A stretch of DNA of 10,772 nucleotides from Euperipatoides rowelli (GCA_003024985.2 PXIH01S0007612.1); one strand, 5' to 3'; shown: positions 1-8,438, counted from the first letter of the stretch. Made by a program: numbers and translations. The notes: a model not told the origin generated them from the sequence alone.

Positions 1-1384
1 TTTTTTAAATTTATTAGCCATAGTTCATAAAAAAAACGAGAGATTTGTCTTGGAAGTCATGAATATTATGACTTCAAACTACCGTGTATTTCAAAATTTT
101 ATCTTTTTTTTTTTTAAAGGGAAACTGATTCTAAGAATTTTGGTAACAATTTGTAATTTATTATTTATCCTATTAATATTTTCAAGATTTATTCTTCCAA
201 TCTGAATTTATTAATAAATAAAAAGTTTGCTGAAATGTGAATCTCACTCCACATTCTGTAGAGCAAAAAAAAAAAAAATTAACATGATTCACCATAAGTC
301 AGAAAATAGACTTTTTCAAAGTTTGGCAGTTCATATATTCTTGTAAATTTCATATTCCTAACTGAATTCAAGCTTTAACTGATACCACTAAAAACAACAC
401 TCTATACCTCGAAGATTGAAAAAATGTTTAGATACCGGTAAATTTTTAAAAGATACTAATAGCATTATTAAGATAAATGTACAAATTGAATGGATCTTAA
501 TTCTACTATGTTACTCTGTGAATGATTCAATATATAAACAGTTACTGATGGAGTAGTATGAAGTTAGATGATTCTGAATAATGAATAGGCAAAAATATGT
601 TTATTTATACTATATGTTATTAGTTGATTCAATTCTAATTTAAATGATCAGATTTTTAAAATGATAATAATTTTTTAAATTAAGGATTTTAAATGAAATA
701 CATAAGCCTGGTTAAAAATTTACCAGAGTAAAAGCAATATTTTAAATGTGTCCAAATGTGGACTTTTCTTTTACCGAGAATATCAGGGAAATGACATTTT
801 TTATTATCAACAGAAGACTTTTTTAACTGGATTAGGCTATGCAATATTATGCATGGGAGTAGAATATAATGCAATAGACTGTATAAACTCTGTTTCTACC
901 AATTATTACTAGCAAACATGTCTTAACTGGATTTTGTTTACTGGGGTTTTCAGTAAAACACTTTCACCTGCTTATTACTAGGGTAAAATGTAAAGGGAAA
1001 GTTTTATGGACTTATTACTTTTACTTGAGACCCAATTGGATTAATTTTCCTGACATCCTGGAAGAAACTAAAATTTTACCTGTGTCTTGGGTAAAAATAT
1101 GACTATCTTTAAGGATTTCTAATCACTATTATAACAACTTTTATGGCAAAATTTGTAATTGTTGCAAATATACTATATGCTGTCAAGAATCCAACATTTT
1201 TGTACCTTTTAAGTTATTTTCAGATTAAAAATATTTATCTTGTATCTAAAATGCAATTTTAATAAAGTCCTGGCAGATAAGTAGTGAGCTATCATACAAT
1301 ATTTCTCATTGCAGGACAAAGTCCATATCTCATTGTCTGGATGTTTGACTCCTGGTAAAAAAAGAAATTTGACTAGAATATTTT
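1..1384. other. AT-rich non-coding DNA, no gene seen
   Basis: Very AT-rich, with many short A and T runs and stops in all frames. The only longish reading frame, on the minus strand at 689-874, has no recognisable domain and the amino-acid make-up expected of AT-rich chance translation. I found no splice-site pair bracketing an open frame, no tRNA and no terminal inverted repeats. It is best read as intron or upstream intergenic sequence of the host gene, but that is inference. Confidence 0.6.
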
Positions 1385-1400
1385 ATGTACAAAAATAAAA

Positions 1401-1429
1401 GGCTTCTGTCACAGATCGGAAGAGAAGCC
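1401..1429. repeat. Short hairpin (7-bp stem, GGCTTCT/AGAAGCC)
   Basis: GGCTTCT (1401-1407) and AGAAGCC (1423-1429) are perfect inverted repeats around a 15-base loop. The block from 1413 to 1424 is the 12-mer AGATCGGAAGAG. On the minus strand the stem is followed by a T-rich stretch containing TTGTACA, as is the stem-loop in the 3' UTR of LINE 2. It may therefore be part of the 3' UTR of LINE 1 rather than host DNA. A short stem in AT-rich DNA can also arise by chance. Confidence 0.4.
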
Positions 1430-1703
1430 ATATTTAAATTCCACAGCTTGTGAAAAACTTGAACAATATAATTATAAATTGACTAAAAAAAAAAAATACA
1501 ACACCACAAATCCCACTTACCACCCTACACTCTACACCCACACCCATAATATATCAAACAGAAACCCAAACAATACTCAATATATAACATAACCAAAGTG
1601 CAACTATTAATCACTCACAAATCCATTTAAAGCTCCCCCCCACCAATAACCTCAACCCCTAACATTTACTCCCTTATCATCGTCCATCCTCCAACCATTA
1701 TTC

Positions 1704-3241
1704 TTACCCCATCACTCCAGTACCCCACATTTTTTCCATTTGCCCCTCAGAAAATATAAACAACTCATTTTTATAAAATTCATGTATGTTTCTTAATACA
1801 CTCTTACACAAATCCTTAATATTATAATTATCAAACAAAACCCCACATCTAAACTTCCATATTTCAAACACCACCAAATAGATATATTTTCTGAATCGCA
1901 TGGGAACTCCAACCACCCTCTGTGTGTTATACACTACTCGAATCCACTCCCTAGGAATATTACCAAACATCATATCCTGAATATTTTTTGAATAATTACA
2001 TTCCCACAACAGGTGCTTCTGAGTTTCCATACTGTTCTTACAAAGCAAACAATTTAAATCATCCCCCCTTAAAATATTCATTCTTTCCAACCTTTGCTTA
2101 GTTGGTAATAGATGCAAATTTATCTTTATAGCAAAATTCTGGAAATTTCCTTGTATTTTGATTTGCTTAATATGCAATAAATTAACATTTAGATTCAGAT
2201 GTCCTCTCATACACTCCTTCCCCCCCCCCCCCTTCTCTGCAATTCACAACCTTATAGGCTTTCCTATAGGATAGCTTTTGATTTGTTTCACAATCCTGAC
2301 CCATTTGCTTATATATCTCCACCCATTTTTTATACAAAGGATCCTCAACCTGCTCCTTAATCCTATACAATTGCCTAAACACTTAACTTTTTTCCAATAA
2401 GTTTCTTACATAATTATAAATCACAACCCTGTTCAATAGAGATAAGTCAAACAAAGCCAAGCCACCTTCATTAATTGGCCTCTGTGCCTTCTCATAAGAC
2501 ATAAATTTCAACCCTAGATGAATTACCCTTTGAATCATTGCCTGAAATTTCTTCTGAAAACCCACCATTATCACAGTATAAGGCAGATAAAAATGAATTA
2601 AGATAAAACCAAAGTATTAATAGCACTAGCTTTCTCAAACCATCCCTTGTTATATAAACATATTCTTTTTAATAAAGGTTGTATGCTCTGGATCACCTCT
2701 TCTAACACTGGTATTTGCCTCATACTAGTTATAGGAAATTTCAACCCCAAAATTTTATTTGGGAGCCCAGTTAATCCCAAAAAATTATCCTTACTCCTTA
2801 AAGAGATATTCCATACATATGACTTAGTATCATTGATCCTAGAGACAGTTAACCTCATAAACTCTTGCACCACCCTATAAGCCTTCCTACACTGTACCCC
2901 TGACCTAGCAAAAATAGACAAATCATCTAAATATCCCACAAAGTGCATTTTTTGTACCTTCCCCTTAACCTCCACTCCCTGATCCAATTTCTGCAACTTC
3001 ACAGTTCAATTAAATACATCGTATACAACATCGATGACAGGGGCGACCCCTGTAATATTGAATGATGCAAATGCCCAAACTGACCATGTACCCTATTGTT
3101 TAAGAATGTGACAGACTTATACTGTATTACTCTAACCAATAACACTGTTGTTTTATTCACTCCCAAATATTTAAAGATTAGGAAAGCTAAATATTCCACA
3201 TTTACCAAGTTAAACACGTCCCTCATGTCCAACCAAATCAT
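1704..3241 (-). pseudogene. ORF2 remnant of LINE 1: reverse transcriptase C-terminal half and C-C-H-C knuckle
   Basis: Broken reverse transcriptase in at least five reading-frame pieces. From 3241 to 2999: motif A (LDMRDVF, catalytic Asp codon near 3229) and motif B (LQGSPLSSMLY). From 3002 to 2598: motif C as GYLDD (YLDD codons 2933-2922), then motif D, motif E (ILGLKFPI) and the start of the thumb (GWFEKASAINTLVLS). From 2574 to 2383: thumb continuation. From 2382 to about 2235: connection region. From 2210 to 1704: the C-terminal domain with LPTKQRL and C-X2-C-X8-H-X4-C (codons 2051-1998), ending VMG-stop. Each piece aligns collinearly with ORF2 of LINE 2, which justifies joining them. Catalytic residues survive, but frameshifts near 3000, 2590, 2390 and 2225 make it dead. 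No host function is suggested. Confidence 0.85.
2220..2232. repeat. C13 homopolymer (G13 on the LINE strand)
   Basis: A run of thirteen C on the plus strand lies exactly where the ORF2 remnant of LINE 1 changes frame, between the piece ending in a glycine-rich read-through and the piece starting MRGHLN. The glycine stretch is translation of this run, not protein sequence shared with LINE 2. Length change by replication slippage, or a miscount in sequencing, is the simplest cause of this frameshift. Confidence 0.8.
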
Positions 3242-3250
3242 ATATATTTG

Positions 3251-3576
3251 TCAGTTATATAATTTATATTTAAATATAGCCATGCTTATATCGATTAAAA
3301 AAAGAACTAACCTTGCTAATTTATTTAAATATGCATTCTAAATTCCAAGTGTAGTTTATAATACATCTATATTTTGAATATTGTATTTTTCATTAATGTT
3401 AGGTTTGAACTCTTTAATTTAAATACTATACTGTCATTAATTTCTGCATGTGTAAAATCATCTGAGAATTTTAAAGTATAAATATTAAAATTAATATAAA
3501 ATTAGTCACTCATTACTTATTCATTGTTTTGCATGTTATGCTACTAAACTGACTCATATTTATTCATTTCTTATAG
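3251..3576. other. AT-rich intron-like DNA ending in a 3' splice site
   Basis: AT-rich sequence with no LINE similarity and no supported reading frame. It ends with a T-rich tract and TATAG at 3572-3576, a plausible acceptor for the candidate exon that follows. The short plus-strand frame overlapping 3096-3341 is the reverse of the LINE 1 RT for most of its length. Confidence 0.45.
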
Positions 3577-3653
3577 TGTACATACAAGACTACAGATTAT
3601 TAATGGATGAAATTGAGCCAAATTACAAAGAAAAGTCAGAAGAAACATTGAGG
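3577..3653 (+). CDS. Candidate internal exon of a host gene (unidentified; acidic and charged)
   Basis: After the acceptor TTATAG the third frame is open and reads like real protein: it starts YIQDYRLLMDEIEPN and continues through KEKSEETLR, charged and well mixed, unlike the Asn/Ile/Phe/Tyr-rich chance frames around it. The other two frames stop almost at once. The exon would begin with two bases finishing a split codon. There is no GT donor after LR. The frame stays open to TAA at 3720-3722, but that tail (FFCC, then Gly/Asn-rich) looks non-coding. At 3654 the sequence is ATATTCTT, one base from the U12 AT-type donor ATATCCTT. Splicing there ends the exon in phase 0, the phase in which the exon at 9870 begins. 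GT dinucleotides at 3667, 3670 and 3694 leave phase 1 instead. I do not recognise the protein; a decayed or chance exon is possible. Confidence 0.4.
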
Positions 3654-3778
3654 ATATTCTTTTGCTGTTGTAATGATGGGGAAGGGGGAAATGGTGACAC
3701 CTTGAAATATTATGTTATATAAAAGATGATGACACACAGTTAATTTTTACAAGCAGTTGTTATTTTTTAAAAAAAAAC
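3654..3778. other. Unassigned AT-rich spacer before the repeat array
   Basis: Holds the open but low-complexity continuation of the candidate exon frame (to the TAA at 3720) and then an A-rich stretch. Nothing else is recognisable here. Confidence 0.4.
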
Positions 3779-4220
3779 ACCTTTACCATGGGCATCAAAC
3801 ATTTTTTTTAAAAGTTTCTGAAAATAGTACCCACGCCGAGCGTAGATGGCGCTGTTACTGGCTTCAGAACAAGATCATATTCCAATTAGGGTTATAGACT
3901 AGCGAATAAGCCCGTTACACGGGCATGAAATATTTTTTTATATATATATCTAAGAGAAAACAAAACTTAAAGTTTCTAAAAATGGTTCCCGCGCTGAGCG
4001 TAGATAGCGCTGTTACTGGCTTTGGAACATGATCATATTCCAATTAGGGTTATAGACTAGCAAATAAGCCATTACATGGGCATCAAACATTTTTTTAAAA
4101 AGTTTCTAAAAATAGTTCCCGTGCTGAGTGTAGATGGCGCTGTTACTGGCTTCAGATCACGATTATATTCCAATTAGGGTTATAGACTAGCGAATAAGCC
4201 CGTTACATGGGCATCAAACA
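3779..4220. repeat. Tandem hairpin-repeat array, left part (about three monomers)
   Basis: Three diverged monomers share an ordered set of blocks: AGTTTCTRAAAATRGT, a GC-rich core with GCGTAGATGGCGCTG, TTACTGGCTT, ATTCCAATTAGGGTTATAG, ACTAGCRAATAAG, then a hairpin GCCCGT-TAC-ACGGGC followed by AWATTTTTTT. The GTAG core begins at 3841, 3999 and 4129, giving periods of 158 and 130 bases; the longer spacer carries an extra TATATATCTAAGAG segment. The hairpins are at 3910-3924, 4068-4081 and 4198-4212, with a partial one at 3779-3794. I see no open frame, no tRNA-type A and B boxes and no hammerhead core. Candidates are a satellite, the core repeat of a HINE/pearl-type non-autonomous Helitron, or tandem copies of a short interspersed repeat; none can be proved here. 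Confidence 0.8.
3910..3924. other. Perfect hairpin GCCCGT-TAC-ACGGGC followed by T-run
   Basis: Six perfect base pairs around a three-base loop, with a T-run shortly after. It is the best-preserved arm pair of the array: other copies read GCCCGT/ATGGGC (4198-4212), GCCAT/ATGGGC (4068-4081) and GCCCAT/ATGGGC (8445-8459). It resembles a bacterial terminator, but the context is animal DNA; a mobile-element terminal stem-loop is a better guess. Confidence 0.6.
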
Positions 4221-4230
4221 TTTTTTTTTT
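4215..4230. repeat. Target-site duplication of LINE 2, left copy
   Basis: CAAACA followed by ten T, matching 8423-8438 base for base. The T-run continues to 4234 because it merges with the complement of the LINE polyA tail, so the inner boundary is blurred by a few bases. The duplicated sequence belongs to the host repeat, since GCATCAAACATTTTTTT also occurs in undisturbed monomers. Confidence 0.8.
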
Positions 4231-4236
4231 TTTTAT

Positions 4237-4242
4237 TTTATT
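4237..4242 (-). promoter_or_regulatory. Polyadenylation signal AATAAA of LINE 2
   Basis: On the minus strand TTAATAAAATAAAA runs straight into the A14 tail. The canonical hexamer is only a few bases before the tail, closer than the usual 10-30 bases, so part of the A-rich sequence may be encoded and not added after transcription. Confidence 0.65.
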
Positions 4243-4491
4243 AAGAAAAAAAGCAAAAAATATATACAGCTAAAAGCCACTTAGAGATCTTTAAAGGGAC
4301 TGCTCGAAAATTATTAACTTTTTGTACAATAAACAAAACACTTGGAATGACTTCCCACATGGAAGTTCATTACTTTCTTAAACTTCCAATTACAAAAAAA
4401 AAAAAAAACAGAGGAAAAAAAAACACTAGAAAAAGTAGAAAACCAGCACACCTGTTTTTAAACCCTTCCCTACTCTACTAGGTCCCAGTAC
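4243..4491 (-). other. 3' UTR of LINE 2 with two competing stem-loops
   Basis: About 250 bases between the ORF2 stop (4492-4494) and the tail. It contains T-runs on the element strand (complement of the A-runs at about 4394-4408 and 4417-4424). Two stem-loops share the same GGAAGT strand: ACTTCC (4350-4355) with GGAAGT (4361-4366), and GGAAGTT (4361-4367) with AACTTCC (4381-4387). Only one of the two can form at a time. 3' UTR stem-loops in some LINEs guide their reverse transcriptase, but a role here is inference. Confidence 0.5.
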
Positions 4492-7049
4492 TCAAGCCAT
4501 AATAATTGAAACCCACAGCTTCTCAACTTGATCAGTTGGAATTTGGAAAATATCCCTCTTGTAAATCAAATGTACTCCCTTCAAAAATTCTAGAAGAAAA
4601 TTAAATGACACCTCCCCCCTAAAAACTTTCAAACATCTTACTTTCCTCAAGTTAAAAAAAAAATTCAGTACAAGAATTTATAAAGTCTCTTTGGAAAATA
4701 ATCAAAAGATTTCCCTTTCCAAAAACCTTTTAAATCATATTTTAAATTTAGTTTGTGGGCTAATTCCCTGTAAAAACTTCATATATGGACAAACACAAAA
4801 TAGATGATCAGCATTATCAATGCCTCCACATATAAACTCACAATTAATGTTTGACACGTCAGTCATCCCCAAGTTAAACAACCTCTGTTTTGTAGGTAAA
4901 ATATCCAAGTTAAACTTTATAATAAAATTTTGAAAGTTATTGACAATCAAAAGTTTGGTAACAAATAATAGATTAGTTCGAATTTTTTTATATTTGTCTT
5001 TCACATTGTTTTGAACAAGCTTAATCTTCAGATATTGTTTATATGAGATTTTTCCTTCTATGTTAAGAGCTGAAGAGATGCTCAGATACAACCAAAGCCA
5101 CCAACACATTAAAGAGTCCTTAATCAAAGATTCGTATTCAATCAATTTTGATAAAGCAGGGTCTCCAACAATGTTGATTCATACAAAATTAAAAGCAATG
5201 ATTTCATTAAAAGAAGCTAGATCTATTATTTCAAAACCTCCCTTCGATTTGCGTATGAAAGTCTTCTCTGCTGAAAGATATTTGAACTTTCCAAACAATA
5301 CTTGCTAAGTTCATCTATTAAATTTTTTGACAAAAGTCTTAGTTAAGGAAACAAAAAGGCAGAAAAAATGTGGACTTAGGAATCACTAATGTGTTGATAC
5401 ATTTCGAAATTTCATACCAACCCCCACAATATTTCCTAATATTTAACATGACTTCCTGAACTTTCATAAGAGTATCATTTAAAATAGACAGTAACAATGA
5501 GTGTTTCTTATAAATCGGAAAAACCACTAATATTTTTCCATGTGTTCTTTTGAAATTCATGTAGGCTACTCAACTTTTCTCTTGTCTTCTATGTCCCAAA
5601 TATAAAATTTTTCTTCATTGATAACCGAACCTGTCATTTTAAAAAAATCCTTCACAATTTTGCACAAACCAAAAATTGATGCTGTCAGGAATAACTATTG
5701 TTAAATCATCAATATAGGGCAATAATTTTACATTAAACAACTTATTGTGCAACCGGACCTTCTTATTGCGTCTATTTATTTTCAGGTATAGCTCCATTAG
5801 ATAGAAAGAATAGAGAATCGATGATAGCGAAGATCTCTGAAGTAAGGCATTTGTCAGAGGTGCAAAGTCTGCATAAACTCCATTGTTTAACACTGCAATG
5901 GACTTGAACATAATTAAGTCTAAAACCAACCTAACCGTTTCATTGTCTCCTAAGTACTTGCTCATAAGATATTTCATATAACAAGTATTTACATAGGTAA
6001 ATGCATTAGCCATATCTAGTTTTAGTAAATAACCATGTGACCTGGATTTTCTTTTCTTTTACAGCTGATTAATAAATGGTATACCAAAAGAGCCATATTA
6101 ATAGACCTACCTTTAATTCCATAGATACCATTAGGTAGAAGTTTCTCTATTAACGGAGAAATGCGAGCCAGCAGAATCTTTTGAAGAACCTTAAAGTCAG
6201 TATTTATTAAGGCAATCGGCCTACAATTTGATATATCAGTAACATGCCTTTCCAGATTAGCCTTTTTATTTATCATCCTGATAAAAACTCTATTATTATT
6301 CACAAGAAATTGTTTTCTATCAGGGTTTCGAAACAGATGGTTTAAAAAATTTAAAAATCGAATTCTATCATTCAAGGGCATCATTTTATAATTCTTGTAT
6401 GTCAATCCATCTGGACCCGGAACAGAAGCATCCTTAACCTTTTTTAAAGCTCCATCCAACTCTTCCAAGGAAATATCTTTATCCAAACGACATATTTCAT
6501 CCTCATTTAACTTAGGTACCTGCTTAGACCTGAAACATCGATAGGTGCCGTTATCAATATATGATGCATAAAGTTCTTCATTAGCATCATTCATTACCTT
6601 CGAATCAATGTCTTTCGTAGGAGAATTAACATTATAGTCCCCAGCAAGAATGAAATAAGTATTTAATTCACTACAAACTTTAATTAACTCTTCATAAAAC
6701 TGCTGTTGTTCTTTTATAATGATAGGACAATGCATGTTCACAATCCCAATCCTAATGCTTTTAAAACGTATATACATAATCATCGCTCTCCCATTTGGTT
6801 TCTCCACCTTTTCAACTAAATGACAATATTTTTTCTTAATCGTAATTGCAAGGCCCAACGCTTTCCCATTCTGCCGATTTTCAACAATATTATAGTTCAT
6901 CTCAAGCTTCCTCCATATGTCTCTAACATCAGACTTATTTAGCCATGTCTCTTGAAAAAGAATAACCGAAGAATTATTATTCATAATCACCTTGAACTTA
7001 ATTCTATTTTATGAGCATCATTCAAAGTTCTAACATTTATGATGGTAAT
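4492..7049 (-). pseudogene. ORF2 of LINE 2: APE endonuclease plus reverse transcriptase, broken and internally deleted
   Basis: From 7049 the frame opens ITIINVRTLN, the N-terminal strand of an APE-type endonuclease, then shifts near 6990. The long frame 6990-6022 holds LFQETW (catalytic Glu, residue 14), GIVNMHCP, GDYN (117-120), then PGPDG (191-195), NCRPIAL (255-261) and GIKGRSI: endonuclease followed directly by RT motifs 0 to 2a. After another shift, LKLDMANAF (motif A), LLQRSSLSSILY (motif B, with the Gly of QG replaced by Arg) and PYIDDL (motif C, 5716-5705). Motif D follows at 5639-5567 in another frame, then motif E and the thumb (5545-5370), a connection region near 5300-5146, and the C-terminus with C-X3-C-X7-H-X4-C (4842-4789). 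A frame ending KLWVSIIMA-stop at 4492 aligns gap-free with the LINE 1 C-terminus. The rest of the endonuclease and the linker are missing. Not functional. Confidence 0.88.
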
Positions 7050-7126
7050 TTAAAAATTTTCAAAACAAAACATAATTTGAAACAAGAAAAAAGCAATTAA
7101 ACATAAATATATAAGAAAAGAAAACA
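7050..7126 (-). other. ORF1-ORF2 junction of LINE 2
   Basis: About 77 bases, A/T-rich, between the ORF1 stop (7127-7129) and the first recognisable endonuclease codon (7049). A stop codon lies just upstream of ITIINV in the ORF2 frame and no Met codon sits before it, so the original ORF2 start has been lost or ORF2 was translated by reinitiation. I cannot decide which. Confidence 0.5.
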
Positions 7127-8407
7127 TTATTTCAGAGTTCCTTTTCCTTCTATCAGCAAGTCAGTGCTTACATTTTTACTATCTAAATTAGAAACAACAA
7201 GCACTTTTTCCTTATCCCCATTAATTTCACTTACTTTCGGTTTTCTTCTATTTAAACGTCTAAGCCAAGGGCTTTCAGGAGGTTTGTTCCTGTGAAACCT
7301 TTCCAGCATAACTACTTGGGCATTGTCCATCTTTTCTCCTTCATTCTCACTATTACTGTCATCCGGCATTTTACGCGCCTCTTGTGACTGCCATGCTACA
7401 AAGCCAGTGTCATCTTCTAGGCTATAATCACCCCAAGCTGCCACCATTGAAGAACTTTTATCTAGATTCATTGGAACTTCAGTAATCTTTATTTTTCAGA
7501 CTTCTGTCTTTTTGACTGCTTTTCCTCTTCAAGATCGCCCTCTGCCACTTCAATGTCCAAGGTAATCTTAGCTTTAGGTTTAAACAAGGCAGAGAAAGGT
7601 AGCTTGCCACTACTACCTGCGCAATCAGCTTATTAACCTTCATAAAACAAGAAGCATTCTTTACATTTCCTAAGCTTACAGTCCACTGACTTATGCCCCA
7701 AACCATTACGGTTAAGGCAAATTGGTTGCCGTCCTTTAACTGTTAAAAGCATTGACCGAGTTCCTATCTTTAAAAGGTGAGGTATTTGTTCTTTAGCGAT
7801 GTTTTCCTTCGGGATCCCTTTAACTGCGATCACCCCGGATTTATAATTTAAATCGCTCTCTATCATAAAATCTTCATTTTCAATTATAAGAACCTTGATA
7901 TACGTCTCCAGCTCGACCTATAACATTTCAAGGTTTTGCCCATATGGTAACCAATGTGCACGAATGTCTATCCTGGAAAATAATCCTCCCCACGCCGATC
8001 TACGTTGTATCCAAGAAACACTGTGAAGGCCCTCTCAACTCTCTCTCTTAGCTCCTTTGTTTTAAAGTCAACTCCATAATATCTAGAGTTCCTCGGAAAG
8101 TAGAGGGACGTAATGCCATCCCTCCCCACCATGGTAATATGTTTAACAATTTGAGCAAAATCTATCTTGACATCCAATTCCTCACTAAATAGGGTAAATA
8201 TAAATCTAGTATCATCATAAACCGGTTGAAAACTAGCGTTGCAATATCTAAGACTTTTAAGAAGTCATATATATTTTTCACTATTATCTTGAGTACGGTA
8301 CTTAAAATAGCATTATCAAAATCATACATATCCTCTTTAACCTTTGAGTGCCATTCAGATAAAACATTTTTCTTTTGAAAATTTTCAAGCGGCATAGCTT
8401 TCGCCAT
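7127..8407 (-). pseudogene. ORF1 of LINE 2: gag-like RNA-binding protein with two degenerate CCHC knuckles
   Basis: Starts at ATG 8407 in a strong context (AAGATGGCG) and would give about 425 residues. Pieces: 8407 to about 8260 (MAKAMPLENF, helical N-terminus); about 8260-7968 in the next frame (TLFSEELDVKIDF, through GITSLYFPRNSRYYGVDF, to EDYFPG); about 7985-7489 (IDIRAHWLPYGQNLEML, stop at 7918, then GVIAVKGIP, IPHLLKIGTRSMLLTVKGR and the knuckles); and about 7500-7127 (acidic, Ser/Asn-rich tail). The first knuckle (7719-7678) reads C-X2-R-X4-H-X4-C: its second Cys is Arg. The second (7665-7621) has C-X2-C and a last Cys, but tandem TAA stops at 7635-7630 replace its His region. The block order matches ORF1 proteins of L1/Tx1-group LINEs of invertebrates. 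Such proteins coat the LINE RNA in cytoplasmic particles; this copy cannot do so. Confidence 0.82.
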
Positions 8408-8422
8408 CTTGAAATGTATGCC

Positions 8423-8438
8423 CAAACATTTTTTTTTT
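8423..8438. repeat. Target-site duplication of LINE 2, right copy
   Basis: CAAACA followed by ten T, identical to 4215-4230. It directly abuts the 5' end of LINE 2 (8422) and is followed by host repeat sequence GTTTAAGCCC. The plus-strand T-run is the expected primer for copying a polyA tail when the element inserts on the minus strand. Confidence 0.82.

Larger units (their letters stand above)
1485..3250 (-). mobile_element. LINE 1: 5'-truncated non-LTR retrotransposon, L1/Tx1-like
   Basis: Base composition changes sharply near 1498: to its right the plus strand is C-rich and G-poor, so the element's sense strand is G-rich. Recognisable ORF2 begins at about 3241 with RT motif A and runs to about 1704; then comes a G-rich 3' UTR. 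Similarity stops upstream of motif A, so the endonuclease, ORF1 and front of the RT are absent, as in 5' truncation during target-primed reverse transcription. No polyA tail is visible. The boundary near 1485-1496 is an A12 run on the plus strand, the wrong sense for a tail, so the true 3' end is uncertain and could lie further left. No target-site duplication was recognised. Confidence 0.85.
4221..8422 (-). mobile_element. LINE 2: near-full-length L1/Tx1-like non-LTR retrotransposon, internally deleted
   Basis: Reading on the minus strand: a 15-base leader from 8422, ORF1 (gag-like, two zinc knuckles) from ATG at 8407 to 7127, a short spacer, ORF2 (APE endonuclease then RT) from about 7049 to 4492, a 3' UTR of about 250 bases, a polyA signal and a polyA tail at 4234-4221. 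Both ORFs are broken by frameshifts and stops. The flanks carry a 16-bp duplication, so this is a true retrotransposition event and not a recombined fragment. The clade is inferred from the ORF1 block IPHLL-KGR-PICL with double CCHC, the endonuclease motifs and the C-terminal C-C-H-C. The length of about 4.2 kb is short for this clade because part of ORF2 is deleted, and perhaps because the 5' UTR is missing. Confidence 0.9.

Noticed and set aside
689-874. Minus-strand 61-codon frame
   Set aside because: AT-rich chance frame, no domain, no conserved pattern, no context.
2647-2880. Plus-strand reading frame of 77 codons
   Set aside because: Shadow of the LINE 1 RT (motif D to thumb) on the minus strand.
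3096-3341. Plus-strand reading frame of 81 codons
   Set aside because: Mostly the reverse of LINE 1 motif A-B, running into AT-rich flank; no start or splice support.
3910-3935. Hairpin plus T-run as an intrinsic transcription terminator
   Set aside because: Looks like a bacterial terminator, but the window is animal DNA and the hairpin is part of a tandem repeat unit.
3779-4230. CRISPR array
   Set aside because: Only three to four units with irregular periods of 130 to about 197 bases; the spacing sequence is itself repeated.
3779-4230. Hammerhead ribozyme or tRNA-derived SINE
   Set aside because: No CTGANGA...GAAA core and no A/B box pair of the pol III type could be found in the monomer.
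5060-5308. Plus-strand reading frame of 82 codons
   Set aside because: Reverse-strand shadow of the LINE 2 RT connection region, where the minus strand aligns with LINE 1.
7479-7706. 75-codon minus-strand frame overlapping ORF1
   Set aside because: Out of frame with the zinc-knuckle region; the true frame passes through the stops at 7635-7630 and carries the recognisable sequence.
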